Origin: Fidelibacterota bacterium
GTDB taxonomy: Bacteria; Fidelibacterota; UBA2242; JAOZSR01
Direction: 5' to 3'
DNA length: 64,000 bases
NCBI GenBank assembly: GCA_029939575.1
Contig: JAOZSR010000004.1
Coordinates: 21,480-85,479 of the forward strand
The notes under the pieces are model-generated. The model ran no database searches and had not been told where the DNA came from. It was given only the letters and a program-made list of their open reading frames with translations. Position 1 is the first letter of the stretch, and each line of letters begins with the position of its first letter. The position numbers were made by a program, and so were the translations under genes. Positions 63,046 through 64,000 of this stretch are shown here, one piece after another.

Positions 63046-63959
63046 TGGAAACTATACCCATTTATTTATTAACCGGTTTTTTGGGAGCGGGTAAAACTAC
63101 TACTCTGAATCATCTTCTGACTCTTGATTTTTTCAAAAAAAGAGAGTTGGTTGTAATAATAAATGAATTTGGTACTATTGGTATAGACGGACCACGCGTA
63201 AATCGATCTGAAACCCGCCATAAATTATTTGAAATCAATCGGGGAAGCCTGTTTTGTACCTGTACGGAAAAAGATTTTTTGAAAATTCTTTTAGAAATGA
63301 AAGAGAAAATACGTCCTGATGCAATTATAATAGAAGCAAGCGGAATTGCAGAAACTGGTGATATTAACAGATTGATAATAGATTCGGGGTTGTCTGATTT
63401 TTTTGAAATCCATTGTAATATTTGCGTTGTGGATGCTACTAATTTTATTAAACTATTACCAATGGTCAAATCAGTCCGAAGTCAGGTTGTTTTTGCAGAC
63501 TCGGTTGTAATAAATAAATGTGATCTGATTGATGAAAAAGAATTGAAGGTTCTGAAAAAAGTCATTCAAAGCATTAATCCAAAAATTCCAATAGATAATA
63601 CTGTAAAGGGAAATATAAACAGTATGTTAATTAATTCGATTTCACATAATATTAAAGAAAAAGCTTTTATAGACAAACCACCGGAGAATATTTATAGTAT
63701 CACAATTAGAAATTCGATTGAAATTGACCGGAATACTTTCGCTAATGCAATTTTAGAAATAGGTAAAAATCTTTTAAGATTAAAAGGAAATATCAAATTT
63801 TCTACAGGTACGAAATTTGTTGAGGTTATTAACGGAGAATTAGTAAATGAGGAACAGATTTCTGAACAAAAAAACACATCTTTTGTTGCTATTGGCTGGA
63901 AAATAAACAAGGCGAAGATGAAAGAAATATTTGATAGAATGGTGTGGTGTAATAATTAA
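63045..63959 (+). CDS. COG0523/CobW-family GTPase
   Basis: 304 residues from ATG 63045, which overlaps the previous stop (TAATG) and follows AAGGGA. Walker A is G11-F-L-G-A-G-K-T18; I-I-E-A-S-G-I-A, a Walker B/switch segment typical of COG0523; N-K-C-D for guanine; and the C-terminal T-S-F-V-A-I-G-W domain. The metal-transfer motif C-x-C-C of the family reads Cys71-T-Cys73-Thr74, so the last cysteine is missing. COG0523 proteins deliver metals or help load cofactors such as cobalamin intermediates. The tight coupling to an MtaA-like methyltransferase suggests it serves that enzyme or the corrinoid protein, for example in zinc or cobamide loading. Confidence 0.88.
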   Translation: METIPIYLLTGFLGAGKTTTLNHLLTLDFFKKRELVVIINEFGTIGIDGPRVNRSETRHKLFEINRGSLFCTCTEKDFLKILLEMKEKIRPDAIIIEASGIAETGDINRLIIDSGLSDFFEIHCNICVVDATNFIKLLPMVKSVRSQVVFADSVVINKCDLIDEKELKVLKKVIQSINPKIPIDNTVKGNINSMLINSISHNIKEKAFIDKPPENIYSITIRNSIEIDRNTFANAILEIGKNLLRLKGNIKFSTGTKFVEVINGELVNEEQISEQKNTSFVAIGWKINKAKMKEIFDRMVWCNN

Positions 63960-64000
63960 TGGTTAATGATTAATGTTTAATAGTTGATAATTGATAATTA

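Noticed and set aside
1..64000. CRISPR arrays, rRNA genes, intact insertion sequences or prophage
   Set aside because: No regularly spaced repeats, rRNA sequence, transposase, integrase or phage structural gene was seen in the window.
63960..64000. Short AT-rich direct repeats at the right edge (ttaatg/ttgataat units)
   Set aside because: Too short and too close to the edge to assign a function; simple AT-rich sequence.

Overview
The window is AT-rich DNA from a Gram-negative bacterium that most likely belongs to the FCB superphylum (a KSB1-, Marinimicrobia- or Calditrichota-like lineage). This is inferred from type IX secretion (T9SS) sorting tails of the N-Y/F-P-N-P-F-N type on several secreted proteins, a TonB-dependent receptor with a carboxypeptidase-regulatory-like N-domain, a PorV-like barrel, a dockerin-tailed exopeptidase and an eukaryote-type UTP-glucose-1-phosphate uridylyltransferase. 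Corrinoid methyltransferase-type genes suggest an anaerobic or microaerobic life. No ribosomal or other phylogenetic marker gene is present, so the phylum is not settled.

Layout. (1) 1-4510, minus strand: a membrane hybrid histidine kinase, cut by the left edge, preceded by a response regulator with a four-cysteine tail. (2) 5085-12802, minus strand: a compact eight-gene operon with its own promoter and terminator. It encodes a lipoprotein, two CpoB/YbgF-like coiled-coil TPR proteins, an outer-membrane barrel fused to a coiled coil and TPRs, MotA, MotB, a FliF-like membrane-ring protein and a FliG-like switch protein. No filament, hook, rod, export, FliM or FliN gene is in view. This looks like a rotor/stator engine attached to an envelope-spanning scaffold instead of a flagellum, and is my main candidate for an undescribed system. 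(3) 13090-22562: housekeeping genes (UGPase, lexA-dinB, rnhA, a POT transporter, tRNA-Ser(CGA), a patatin, and a NagB/PIG-L fusion). (4) 22666-29375, minus strand: a 1400-residue secreted repeat protein and a secreted M14 carboxypeptidase. (5) 29634-63959, plus strand: a large carbohydrate-utilisation locus.

The carbohydrate locus starts with a GntR/FadR-type regulator preceded by a long inverted repeat. It continues with a TonB receptor, a T9SS-tailed surface protein, a PorV-like barrel, beta-propeller proteins, an ABC sugar importer (solute binder, two permeases, and an ATPase 20 kb downstream), two GH38 alpha-mannosidase-family proteins (one secreted, one cytoplasmic with an unusual active site), an (alpha/alpha)6 glycosidase, a lipoprotein esterase and a mannose-6-phosphate-isomerase-like protein. 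Interleaved are four divergent URO-D/MtaA-superfamily proteins, one free-standing corrinoid protein and a COG0523/CobW GTPase. My reading is that a mannose-containing, probably O-methylated glycan is captured and trimmed at the surface, imported and hydrolysed, and that methyl groups are removed by a corrinoid-dependent methyl-transfer pathway. The methylation part is inference.

Other notable points: two genes appear to start at AUU or AUC, because no normal start codon would give a functional N-terminus; a small scar of DinD, HsdS-like and methyltransferase fragments lies at 54075-54563; and a REP-like imperfect palindrome lies near 56030.
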